Positions 1 through 5,696 are shown, numbered from the stretch's first letter. The stretch: 6,185 bases of DNA from Ruminococcaceae bacterium UBA7135 (GCA_002492075.1 DKXD01000030.1:1-6185), one strand, 5' to 3'. The notes: a model not told the origin generated them from the letters alone. A program made the numbers and translations.

Positions 1-161
1 TTGACGAATAGACATCTATATTTAGCGTTTCTATAAAATTGAAATCTACATCTTGCACAAAGAACTAAAAGATAGTTAAACAAATAATATACTGTTCTGC
101 GTCGAATTGTCATTACATCGGTATTTTCAAAATAAATGATGAAAATTGCCGCCAAAACCTA
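1..161. other. AT-rich intergenic stretch with no recognised gene
   Basis: I see no convincing coding frame, ribosome binding site or RNA gene here. The stretch is AT-rich, and its only structure is a weak inverted repeat (ATTTTC at 123-128 against GAAAAT at 141-146). It probably separates the nadA promoter from an upstream gene that lies outside the window. Confidence 0.6.
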
Positions 162-190
162 TTGAAAAAATATGTATTTAGTGATATAAT
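162..190 (+). promoter_or_regulatory. Sigma-A type promoter of nadA-mnmA
   Basis: A -35 box TTGAAA (162-167) and a perfect -10 box TATAAT (185-190) are separated by 17 nt. A TG dinucleotide one base upstream of the -10 box (182-183) gives an extended -10. Transcription would start near 197, leaving a leader of about 85 nt before nadA. Confidence 0.8.
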
Positions 191-207
191 ACTAGCATAG
201 AATCAAC

Positions 208-250
208 CCGCGGCGCGTATGTAATTCGGCGCAAACGAACGTAAACGCGG
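208..250 (+). promoter_or_regulatory. Possible structured leader of nadA
   Basis: Within the leader, CCGCG (208-212) can pair with CGCGG (246-250). Inside it, CGT (216-218) can pair with ACG (239-241) and TCG (226-228) with CGA (236-238). The segment is GC-rich compared with the DNA upstream. There is no U-run that would make it an attenuator, and I do not recognise a known riboswitch class. It may be a regulatory leader or simply a stable 5' UTR. Confidence 0.3.
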
Positions 251-282
251 AATAAAACCGACTTTATGGAAGGAAAACAGTT

Positions 283-1200
283 ATGATAAAGGATATTCAA
301 GAGCAGATATTGAAGCTGAAAAAAGAGCATGATGTGTGCATCCTGGCGCATTGCTATCAGACGCACGACATTCTGGAGGTAGCGGATTATATAGGCGACA
401 GTTTCGGGCTGGCTCAGCAGGCGGCGAAAGCGGCGAACAAGGTCGTTATGATGTGCGGAGTTCGCTTTATGGCGGAGACCGTGAAGATACTCTGTCCCGA
501 GAAGACCGTGCTTTTGCCGGAACCCGACGCGGGCTGTCCTATGGCGGAGCAGCTTGATACGGAAATGCTCGCTCGGCTTAAAGCGGAGTATCCCTATCAC
601 GCGGTCGTTGCTTACATAAACACTACCGCCGAGCTGAAAACGCAATGCGACGTGTGCGTAACGTCAAGTTCCGCTGTGAAGATAATCAGGAATATGCTCG
701 AGGATAAAATACTTTTTATTCCCGATAGAAATCTGGGCGGATATATTAAGGCTCAGTGCCCCGAAAAATCAATAGTTACGGTGAAGGGCTGCTGCCCGAC
801 CCACGCGCGGTTCACGGCAAAGGACGTTGAAAGGGCGAAAGAAGCTCACCCGAACGCGTTTGTGCTCGTTCACCCGGAGTGCGGCGCGGATGTGGTGGAA
901 AAAGCCGATTTTGTCGGCTCTACCACTGAAATTATGAGTTACGCAAAAAAGTCCGACCGCACCGAGTTCATAATCGGCACGGAAAACAGCATAGTTCAGC
1001 ATTTGGGGATAGATTGCCCCGAAAAGAGATTTTATCCGCTTTCCAAGGACTTTATTTGCAGCAATATGCAGCTTACGAAATTGGGCAGCGTGCTGCGGTG
1101 CTTGCAGGGCAAAGGCGGCGAGGAGATCGTTCTTGACGAGCAGACGCGCCTTGCCGCAAAAAAGAGCATAGACCGTATGCTGGAGCTTGGAAATGACTGA
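283..1200 (+). CDS. nadA: Quinolinate synthase NadA
   Basis: This enzyme condenses iminoaspartate with dihydroxyacetone phosphate to give quinolinate, the pyridine precursor of NAD, using an oxygen-sensitive [4Fe-4S] cluster in the cytoplasm. The 305 residues match the short NadA form of about 300 residues. The three expected cluster cysteines are present: C85 (DAGCPM), C171 (KGCCPTHARF) and C259 (FICSNMQ). Other family motifs are AHCYQ (22-26), GDSFGLAQ (38-45), INTTAELKT (112-120), TSSSAV (127-132), PDRNLG (147-152), HPEC (197-200), GSTTEI (212-217) and GTENS (232-236). The position between H and Y in AHCYQ is Cys rather than the commoner Asn or Tyr. The ATG follows an AAGGA ribosome site (270-274). 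No nadB or nadC is visible in the window, so iminoaspartate must be supplied from elsewhere. The gene runs 8 bp into mnmA, which implies one transcript from the promoter at 162-190. Confidence 0.96.
   Translation: MIKDIQEQILKLKKEHDVCILAHCYQTHDILEVADYIGDSFGLAQQAAKAANKVVMMCGVRFMAETVKILCPEKTVLLPEPDAGCPMAEQLDTEMLARLKAEYPYHAVVAYINTTAELKTQCDVCVTSSSAVKIIRNMLEDKILFIPDRNLGGYIKAQCPEKSIVTVKGCCPTHARFTAKDVERAKEAHPNAFVLVHPECGADVVEKADFVGSTTEIMSYAKKSDRTEFIIGTENSIVQHLGIDCPEKRFYPLSKDFICSNMQLTKLGSVLRCLQGKGGEEIVLDEQTRLAAKKSIDRMLELGND
1182..1185 (+). promoter_or_regulatory. Ribosome binding site that decides the mnmA start
   Basis: GGAG lies inside the last codons of nadA, 7 nt before the ATG at 1193. It supports that ATG over the in-frame TTG at 1187, which would sit almost on top of this site. 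Confidence 0.6.
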
Positions 1201-2230
1201 TAATAAGGCGCTGATAGCGATGAGCGGGGGGGTAGACAGCTCCGTTTCGGCGCTGTTGATGAAGAATGGGGGATTTGACTGCGCGGGCGCTATGATGAAT
1301 TTATACGGCGGCGCTTCGTTTGATGACGCGAGGGCTGTTTGCGAAAAGCTTGAAATGCGTTTTTACACGTTTGATTTTTCGGGGGACTTTAAAATCAAAG
1401 TGATCGAGCCGTTTGTGTGCTCATACGAGGCGGGAGAAACCCCAAATCCATGCATAGAGTGCAACCGTTTTATGAAATTCGGCAGACTTTATGAAAAGGC
1501 GGTAGAGATGGGCTGCAATTATATCGTAACGGGGCATTATGCCCGCGTCGAGTTCGATGAGCGAACGGGACGGTATCTGCTGAAAAAGGCGCTCAATACC
1601 GCTAAAGATCAGAGTTATGTGCTGTATTTTCTGGGGCAGGAGCAGCTGGCGCATATAAAGCTGCCTTTGGGTGGATTTGCCGATAAGACTGAGGTTCGGA
1701 AAATAGCCGAGGAAAACGGGCTTTTAAACGCTCATAAAAGCGAAAGTCAGGACATCTGCTTCATTCCCGATGGTGATTACGCGCGGTTTATCCGCGAATA
1801 CACCGGAAAGGATTATCCGCGCGGCAGCTTTATGCTGCACAACGAGCCGATAGGCTTGCACAACGGCGTTATAAGCTACACGATAGGTCAGCGAAAAGGG
1901 CTTGGCATATCGTATTCCGAGCCGCTTTATGTTTGTAAAAAATCCGCGATTGATAATACGGTAACGCTAGGTACGTCAGCGGAGCTTTTTTCAAGCGAGT
2001 TTACGCTTAAAAATTTCAATCTTATCTTTTTGCCTGAGCCGCCCGCGCAGCCGCTTAAAGTAGGCGTTCGCACGCGCTACCACTCCGAGGAAGCGCTCGC
2101 TTTGGCGTATTTTAACGAGGACGGTACGGTGACTGTGCGTTTTGATAAGCCTCGCCGCGCCATCGCTCCGGGGCAGGCAGCAGTGCTGTATGACGGCGAT
2201 ATAGTAGTCGGCGGCGGCACGATAACATAG
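1193..2230 (+). CDS. mnmA: tRNA-specific 2-thiouridylase MnmA
   Basis: MnmA adenylates U34 of tRNAs for Lys, Glu and Gln and replaces the C2 oxygen with sulfur delivered as a persulfide, giving the s2U wobble base. At 345 residues it is slightly short of the usual 350-370. The PP-loop ATP site SGGVDSS is at 11-17. The nucleophilic cysteine is C90 in TPNPCIECNRFMKFG, by alignment with E. coli C102. The persulfide cysteine is C189 in SESQDICFIPDGDY, aligned with E. coli C199. TGHYARVE (113-120), KDQSYVLY (138-145) and SYTIGQRKGLGI (228-239) are family signatures, and the C-terminal beta-barrel ends in PGQAAVLYDGD. The ATG start overlaps the nadA stop by 8 bp, so translation is probably coupled. 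No cysteine desulfurase gene, a frequent partner, is in view. No clear intrinsic terminator follows. Confidence 0.95.
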   Translation: MTDNKALIAMSGGVDSSVSALLMKNGGFDCAGAMMNLYGGASFDDARAVCEKLEMRFYTFDFSGDFKIKVIEPFVCSYEAGETPNPCIECNRFMKFGRLYEKAVEMGCNYIVTGHYARVEFDERTGRYLLKKALNTAKDQSYVLYFLGQEQLAHIKLPLGGFADKTEVRKIAEENGLLNAHKSESQDICFIPDGDYARFIREYTGKDYPRGSFMLHNEPIGLHNGVISYTIGQRKGLGISYSEPLYVCKKSAIDNTVTLGTSAELFSSEFTLKNFNLIFLPEPPAQPLKVGVRTRYHSEEALALAYFNEDGTVTVRFDKPRRAIAPGQAAVLYDGDIVVGGGTIT

Positions 2231-2271
2231 ACCGCAAAACAGATATTGTGGTCAAGGCGGTGACCAACCGC
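2230..2271 (+). other. Competing hairpins immediately after mnmA
   Basis: GACCGCAA (2230-2237) pairs with TTGTGGTC (2246-2253) through seven Watson-Crick pairs and one G-U. GCGGT (2257-2261) pairs with ACCGC (2267-2271). TGGTCA (2249-2254) can instead pair with TGACCA (2261-2266), excluding both. No U-run follows, so this is not a standard intrinsic terminator. It may protect the mRNA 3' end or act with Rho. Confidence 0.35.
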
Positions 2272-2383
2272 TAAATAAACCGAAATTTGTAAAAAGCTAG
2301 TAAAAAATAGCCAAATATTGGACATGATTCCTGCGAATATTTGTGCTTTGCTACAAATTTCTTAAAAAAAGGGTATTTACCTC

Positions 2384-2411
2384 TTGATTTTTTTATAATA
2401 TGAGGTAAAAT
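2384..2411 (+). promoter_or_regulatory. Promoter of groES-groEL
   Basis: A -35 box TTGATT (2384-2389) and a -10 box TAAAAT (2406-2411) are spaced 16 nt apart and place the transcription start near 2418, within the CIRCE element. Two other TATAAT strings, at 2394-2399 and 2411-2416, make the exact -10 uncertain, because neither has a -35 box at good spacing. Confidence 0.65.
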
Positions 2412-2415
2412 ATAA

Positions 2416-2442
2416 TTAGCAATCGTTATACGAGAGTGCTAA
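2416..2442 (+). promoter_or_regulatory. CIRCE operator (HrcA binding site)
   Basis: TTAGCAATC, a 9-nt spacer, then GAGTGCTAA. The CIRCE consensus is TTAGCACTC-N9-GAGTGCTAA, so the right arm is perfect and the left arm has one mismatch (A for C at position 7). It lies directly after the -10 box and about 50 nt before the groES start, the usual arrangement for repression of groESL by HrcA and relief on heat stress. The hrcA gene itself is not in the window. Confidence 0.93.
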
Positions 2443-2476
2443 AAGTTGATGCTTTCGGCGCTTGTGCTTTAAAATT

Positions 2477-2482
2477 AGGAGG
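2477..2482 (+). promoter_or_regulatory. Ribosome binding site that decides the groES start
   Basis: AGGAGG lies 9 nt before the ATG at 2492. It rules out the in-frame TTG at 2462, which lies upstream of this site. The ATG also gives the normal GroES N-terminus MTIKPLADRV. Confidence 0.85.
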
Positions 2483-2491
2483 AATTTTTCA

Positions 2492-2959
2492 ATGACGATC
2501 AAACCTTTAGCAGACAGAGTTGTAATTAAAGCCGTTGAGGCGGAAGAGACTACCAAAAGCGGTATCATACTTACCGCGGCGGCGCAGGAGAAGCCCTCTA
2601 TTGCGGAAGTCGTTGCAGTAGGACCCGGAGGCGTTGTTGACGGCAAGGAAGTTAAGATGTTCGTCAAGGTAGGTCAGAAAGTGCTCATCAGCAAGTATTC
2701 GGGCAATGAGGTAAAGGTAGACGGCGAAGAGTATTCTATTGTAAGACAGGACGATATTCTTGCGGTGGTTGAGGGGAGCGAGAAGAATACCGCTGCCAAG
2801 AAGCCCGCAAAGACAGAAGCACCCGCTGCAAAGCGCGGCAGAAAGCCTGCTGCGGCAAAGGCTGAGGCACCCGCTGCGAAGCGCGGCAGAAAGCCCGCTG
2901 CGGCAAAGACTTCGGCACCCGTTGCAAAGCGCGGCAGAAAGCCCGCAACCAAGAAGTAA
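2492..2959 (+). CDS. groES: GroES co-chaperonin with a basic AT-hook-like C-terminal tail
   Basis: GroES is the heptameric lid that closes the GroEL folding chamber. Residues 1-94 are a complete GroES domain: MTIKPLADRV at the start, a mobile loop around 16-32 with the GroEL-binding hydrophobic triplet IIL (25-27), the VGPGG turn (43-47), and an end at QDDILAVVE (86-94). GroES usually stops there, but here 61 more residues follow in frame (95-155). The tail has 14 Lys, 6 Arg and only 3 Glu, about +17 net charge per subunit and about +119 per heptamer. It carries three KRGRKP motifs (114-119, 130-135, 146-151) with a 16-residue period. KRGRKP resembles the AT-hook core and the Lys/Ala/Pro tails of bacterial DNA- and RNA-binding proteins. 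The tail is probably disordered; a nucleic-acid-binding or localisation role is inference. It is co-transcribed with groEL under CIRCE control. Confidence 0.95.
   Translation: MTIKPLADRVVIKAVEAEETTKSGIILTAAAQEKPSIAEVVAVGPGGVVDGKEVKMFVKVGQKVLISKYSGNEVKVDGEEYSIVRQDDILAVVEGSEKNTAAKKPAKTEAPAAKRGRKPAAAKAEAPAAKRGRKPAAAKTSAPVAKRGRKPATKK
2819..2956 (+). repeat. 48-bp tandem repeat encoding the groES tail
   Basis: Two full copies (2819-2866, 2867-2914) and one 42-bp copy (2915-2956) encode APAAKRGRKPAAAKAE, APAAKRGRKPAAAKTS and APVAKRGRKPATKK. Copies 1 and 2 differ at only two silent positions in their first 42 bases. The core AAGCGCGGCAGAAAGCC is identical in all three. This near-identity suggests recent duplication or ongoing homogenisation. 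Confidence 0.95.
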
Positions 2960-2982
2960 TTTGCGGTAAAACAGCCACAATT

Positions 2983-3047
2983 CGGCGAATGCATTGTCGG
3001 ATTGCCAACGATACACGTGTATCTGCGGCATAAGTATGTGTTCGCCG
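2983..3047 (+). other. Long hairpin structure in the groES-groEL spacer
   Basis: CGGCGAATGCAT (2983-2994) pairs with ATGTGTTCGCCG (3036-3047) over 12 positions, ten Watson-Crick and two G-U. Inside, TGCC (3003-3006) pairs with GGCA (3027-3030). The tip is the perfect palindrome GATACACGTGTATC (3010-3023), giving a 5-bp stem with an ACGT loop. There is no U-run after it and it ends about 35 nt before the groEL ribosome site. A role in mRNA processing, stability or the GroES:GroEL ratio is inference. Confidence 0.65.
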
Positions 3048-3098
3048 TTTAAAATTGAAACATATTTAAGTTGTGAACACTAAGGAGGAAGATTTTTT

Positions 3099-4727
3099 AT
3101 GGCAAAGGATATTATTTACGGAGAGGAAGCAAGAAAGGCTCTTCAAAAGGGCATTGATACGCTTGCTGATACCGTTAAAATCACACTCGGACCCAAGGGC
3201 AGAAACGTTGTATTGTCCAAAAAGTACGGCGCTCCGCTTATCACAAACGACGGCGTTACGATCGCAAAAGAGATCGAGCTGGAGGATCCGTTTGAGAATA
3301 TGGGCGCGGCTCTTGTTAAGGAAGTTGCCACAAAGACCAATGACGCTGCAGGCGACGGCACTACAACCGCTACTCTGCTTGCGCAGGCGCTTGTTCGTGA
3401 GGGTATGAAGAACATTGCGGCAGGCGCAAATCCCATGGTCGTTAAGAAGGGTATGAAAAAGGCCGTTGACGCTGCTGTTGCGGAGATTAAGAAGAACTCC
3501 AAGAAAGTTGCGGGCAACGATGATATCGCGCGTGTAGCTACCGTTTCAGCAGGCGACGAGTTCGTAGGCAAGCTTATCGCGGAGGCTATGGACAAGGTAA
3601 CGGCAGACGGCGTTATCACTCTTGAAGAGAGCAAGACAGCCGAGACCTATTCCGAGGTAGTTGAGGGTATGCAGTTCGACCGCGGTTATATTTCACCGTA
3701 CATGGTAACTGATACCGATAAAATGGAGGCGGCGCTTGATAACCCCTACATTCTCATCACTGACAAGAAAATATCCTCCATTCAGGATATACTTCCCCTG
3801 CTCGAGCAGATCGTACAGTCCGGCAAGAAGCTGCTTATAATCGCCGAGGATGTTGACGGCGACGCTCTCACCAATCTGATACTCAATAAGCTGCGCGGTG
3901 TATTTACCTGCGTTGCGGTAAAGGCTCCCGGCTTTGGTGACAGACGCAAGGAGATGCTCAAGGATATCGCGATCCTGACGGGCGGCGAGGTCATCACAGA
4001 CGAGCTTGGTCTCGACATCAAGGACACGCAGATAAGCCAGCTCGGAACCGCAAAGCAGGTCAAGATCACCAAGGAGAACACGATAATAGTTGACGGCGCG
4101 GGCAAGTCCGCGGACATCAAGGCTCGTGTAAGTGAGATAAGGAACGCTATCGATAACACTACCTCCGAGTTCGATAAGGAGAAGCTCCAGGAGCGTCTGG
4201 CAAAGCTTTCGGGCGGCGTTGGCGTTATCAAGGTAGGCGCTGCTACCGAGGTTGAGATGAAAGAAAAGAAGCTTCGTATCGAGGACGCTCTCGCGGCTAC
4301 TAAGGCTGCTGTTGAGGAGGGTATCGTTGCAGGCGGCGGAGTTGCGCTTATCAACGTTATGCCCGCTGTACAGAAAGTTCTTGCAAAGCTTGAGGGCGAT
4401 GAAAAGACAGGCGCTGCGATAGTTCTTAAGGCGCTTGAAGAGCCTATCCGCCAGATCGCTTTGAACGCGGGCGTTGAGGGTTCAGTGATTATCGACACCA
4501 TAGTTAAGAACGGCAAAGTAGGTTACGGTTATGATGCTTACAACGAGAGCTATGGCGATATGATAAAGAAAGGTATCGTAGACCCCGCAAAGGTTACTCG
4601 TTCCGCTTTGCAGAACGCATCTTCCGTTGCGGAAATGGTTCTCACCACCGAGAGTCTTGTGGCTGACAAGCCCGAGCCCGAAGCTCCCGCTGCCCCTGCT
4701 GCTCCCGGAATGGGCGGAATGTACTAA
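3099..4727 (+). CDS. groEL: Chaperonin GroEL (Hsp60)
   Basis: GroEL is the 14-subunit ATP-driven chamber that folds non-native proteins with GroES in the cytoplasm. The 542 residues are the usual length. The N-terminal equatorial half contains TLGPKGRNV (29-37), TNDGVTIAKE (49-58) and the nucleotide motif GDGTTT (85-90) with D86. The apical domain shows RGYISPY (195-201) and LLIIAEDVDGDAL (245-257). The ATP-hydrolysis aspartate is D396 in IEDALAATKAAVEEG, matching E. coli D398, and is followed by AGGGVAL. The C-terminus is the expected flexible Gly/Met tail (GMGGMY), though short. The start codon has AAGGAGG 10 nt upstream. A 139-bp spacer, longer than in many groESL operons, separates it from groES. 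Expression is presumably under the upstream CIRCE site, and a strong hairpin terminator follows. Confidence 0.98.
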   Translation: MAKDIIYGEEARKALQKGIDTLADTVKITLGPKGRNVVLSKKYGAPLITNDGVTIAKEIELEDPFENMGAALVKEVATKTNDAAGDGTTTATLLAQALVREGMKNIAAGANPMVVKKGMKKAVDAAVAEIKKNSKKVAGNDDIARVATVSAGDEFVGKLIAEAMDKVTADGVITLEESKTAETYSEVVEGMQFDRGYISPYMVTDTDKMEAALDNPYILITDKKISSIQDILPLLEQIVQSGKKLLIIAEDVDGDALTNLILNKLRGVFTCVAVKAPGFGDRRKEMLKDIAILTGGEVITDELGLDIKDTQISQLGTAKQVKITKENTIIVDGAGKSADIKARVSEIRNAIDNTTSEFDKEKLQERLAKLSGGVGVIKVGAATEVEMKEKKLRIEDALAATKAAVEEGIVAGGGVALINVMPAVQKVLAKLEGDEKTGAAIVLKALEEPIRQIALNAGVEGSVIIDTIVKNGKVGYGYDAYNESYGDMIKKGIVDPAKVTRSALQNASSVAEMVLTTESLVADKPEPEAPAAPAAPGMGGMY

Positions 4728-4750
4728 TTTGAGGTAATAATATAAGATAG

Positions 4751-4783
4751 AACGACCCGCGCGGGAAATGCGCGGGTCGTTTT
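4751..4783 (+). terminator. Intrinsic terminator of the groESL operon
   Basis: AACGACCCGCGC (4751-4762) and GCGCGGGTCGTT (4770-4781) form a perfect 12-bp GC-rich stem with a 7-nt loop, 24 bp after the groEL stop. The T-run is short (TTTT, 4780-4783) and part of it lies within the stem, but the very stable hairpin makes termination likely. Confidence 0.85.
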
Positions 4784-4813
4784 GGCATGCATAAAAAGAA
4801 TTTTGGAAATCGC

Positions 4814-4842
4814 TTGACAAAGTGTGAAAATTGTGTTATAAT
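4814..4842 (+). promoter_or_regulatory. Consensus sigma-A promoter of the zinc-ribbon gene
   Basis: The -35 box TTGACA (4814-4819) and -10 box TATAAT (4837-4842) are both perfect, with the ideal 17-nt spacer and an extended -10 TG (4834-4835). Transcription should start near 4849. A small inverted repeat, AAAGT-GATA-ACTTT (4843-4856), lies across the start site and could be an operator, but is short enough to be chance. Confidence 0.9.
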
Positions 4843-4886
4843 AAAGTGATAACTTTTTTTCATTTATTTTTTAGGAGGAAACTATT

Positions 4887-5579
4887 ATGTTTTGTTTAAA
4901 TTGCGGAGAGCAGCTTCCCGATGGAACACAGTTTTGCACGAAATGCGGAGCGCCTGTTGCATCGCAGTCACAGCCAACGCCGTCAGCCGTTGATCTTAAT
5001 AAGGCGAGCCAGTCTGTGCCGCAGCCATCTCAGCCCCTTGGCGCACAGCCTCAGCAGTTTGGCGCACAGCCGCAACAGTACGGCGCGCAACCGCAGCAGT
5101 ATGGCGCACAGCCTCAGCAGTACGGTGCGCAACCGCAGCAGTTTGACGCTCAACAGCCGGGATATGCGGCTCCTGTTTACGGTCAGTCGGTGGCAGTAAA
5201 GAAAAAGCCGCCCGTTGTGCCTATCGTGATAGGAGTTTGCGCGGCGGCAGTCGTTGCGTTCCTTATCGTGCTGTTCACCGTTATTATTCCTAATAACAGC
5301 GGTATCAAAGGCAAGCTCAGACACAAGTGGAGTACCACAGAAGACGGAGTTGCCTTAATCTACGATTTTAAGAAGAATGAGGTTTCGACCGGCGGCATTA
5401 TATCTTTGCCCATTACATGGGAAGTGACAGGTGATGACCGGCTTAAGATTGAAATGTCGGCGTTTGGTCAATCTCAGACTGAGGAATACATATTTTCCAT
5501 AAGTGATGACGGAAAGACCTTGACGCTTGCTCCTCTCGATTATCCCAATCAGAAAGGAGAGCTTAAACGAGTTGACTGA
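4887..5579 (+). CDS. Zinc-ribbon membrane protein with GAQPQQ repeats
   Basis: This is a predicted single-pass membrane protein of 230 residues with unknown function. The N-terminus is a short zinc ribbon with two CxxC pairs (C3/C6 and C17/C20). A Ser/Gln/Pro-rich linker follows, containing five GAQPQQ(F/Y) heptads (52-86). KKK (105-107) precedes one transmembrane helix at about 109-134, so by the positive-inside rule the ribbon and repeats are cytoplasmic and the C-terminus is outside. The last 95 residues contain KWSTTEDGVALIYDFKKNEV, TWEVTGDDRLKIEMS and YIFSISDDGKTLTL, a beta-strand pattern like the small lipocalin-like domains often joined to zinc ribbons in Clostridia. I cannot assign a family with certainty. 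AGGAGG lies 8 nt before the ATG, and the gene has its own consensus promoter. It is probably monocistronic. Confidence 0.9.
   Translation: MFCLNCGEQLPDGTQFCTKCGAPVASQSQPTPSAVDLNKASQSVPQPSQPLGAQPQQFGAQPQQYGAQPQQYGAQPQQYGAQPQQFDAQQPGYAAPVYGQSVAVKKKPPVVPIVIGVCAAAVVAFLIVLFTVIIPNNSGIKGKLRHKWSTTEDGVALIYDFKKNEVSTGGIISLPITWEVTGDDRLKIEMSAFGQSQTEEYIFSISDDGKTLTLAPLDYPNQKGELKRVD
5040..5144 (+). repeat. 21-bp tandem repeat encoding five GAQPQQ(F/Y) heptads
   Basis: Five contiguous 21-bp units encode GAQPQQF, GAQPQQY three times, then GAQPQQF. The units differ at several silent third positions (for example CAGCCT against CAACCG), so the array is either older or selected at protein level, unlike the near-identical groES repeats. 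Confidence 0.95.
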
Positions 5580-5635
5580 GGTTTTTGAGCAATTTGAGCT
5601 TTGTAATTTGTTTTAATACATAAAAAGTTTTTGGA

Positions 5636-5662
5636 TCTCTACCCCACAAAGTGGGGTAGAGA
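5636..5662. other. Perfect 12-bp hairpin without a U-run
   Basis: TCTCTACCCCAC (5636-5647) and GTGGGGTAGAGA (5651-5662) are exact reverse complements around an AAA loop, 57 nt after the stop of the zinc-ribbon gene. Neither strand has an adjacent T-run. It could be a U-less terminator, an mRNA 3'-end stabiliser, or one copy of a dispersed palindromic repeat. Confidence 0.7.
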
Positions 5663-5665
5663 ACA

Positions 5666-5696
5666 TTGTTATAAAGCGACTTTTGTGTCGTAACAA
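5666..5696. other. Bulged inverted repeat
   Basis: TTGTTA (5666-5671) pairs with TAACAA (5691-5696) and CGAC (5677-5680) with GTCG (5687-5690), leaving a 5-nt bulge on the left arm and a 6-nt loop. It directly follows the perfect hairpin and may be part of the same structured 3' region. Confidence 0.4.

Noticed and set aside
1..37. TTGACG at the window start as a -35 box with TATAAA at 32-37
   Set aside because: The spacing is about 25 nt, too long for a promoter, and no -10 box lies at the proper distance.
1187..1192. TTG start for mnmA two codons before the ATG
   Set aside because: The only ribosome site (GGAG, 1182-1185) is too close to the TTG but well spaced for the ATG at 1193.
2287..2360. 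AT-rich inverted repeats such as CAAATATT/AATATTTG and ATTTGT/ACAAAT as an mnmA terminator
   Set aside because: The stems are weak A/T pairs and no U-run follows, so they could easily arise by chance in AT-rich DNA.
2462..2491. Upstream TTG start for groES adding ten residues
   Set aside because: It lies before the AGGAGG site, and the added residues do not belong to the GroES N-terminus. The ATG at 2492 fits both the ribosome site and the family.
2507..3031. Several open frames antisense to or out of frame with the groES tail
   Set aside because: They come from the 48-bp repeat, which is open in several frames, and give low-complexity Arg/Gln/Leu/Ser strings with no start signals.
3782..4516. 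Long open frame (244 codons) antisense to groEL
   Set aside because: It mirrors the codon bias of groEL, has no ribosome binding site or recognisable protein features, and its Ser/Ile/Ala-rich translation is typical of an antisense shadow.
5666..5696. Rex-type redox operator (TTGTTA and TAACAA arms)
   Set aside because: The arms are 19 nt apart, far more than the short spacer of a Rex site, and they are not beside a promoter.
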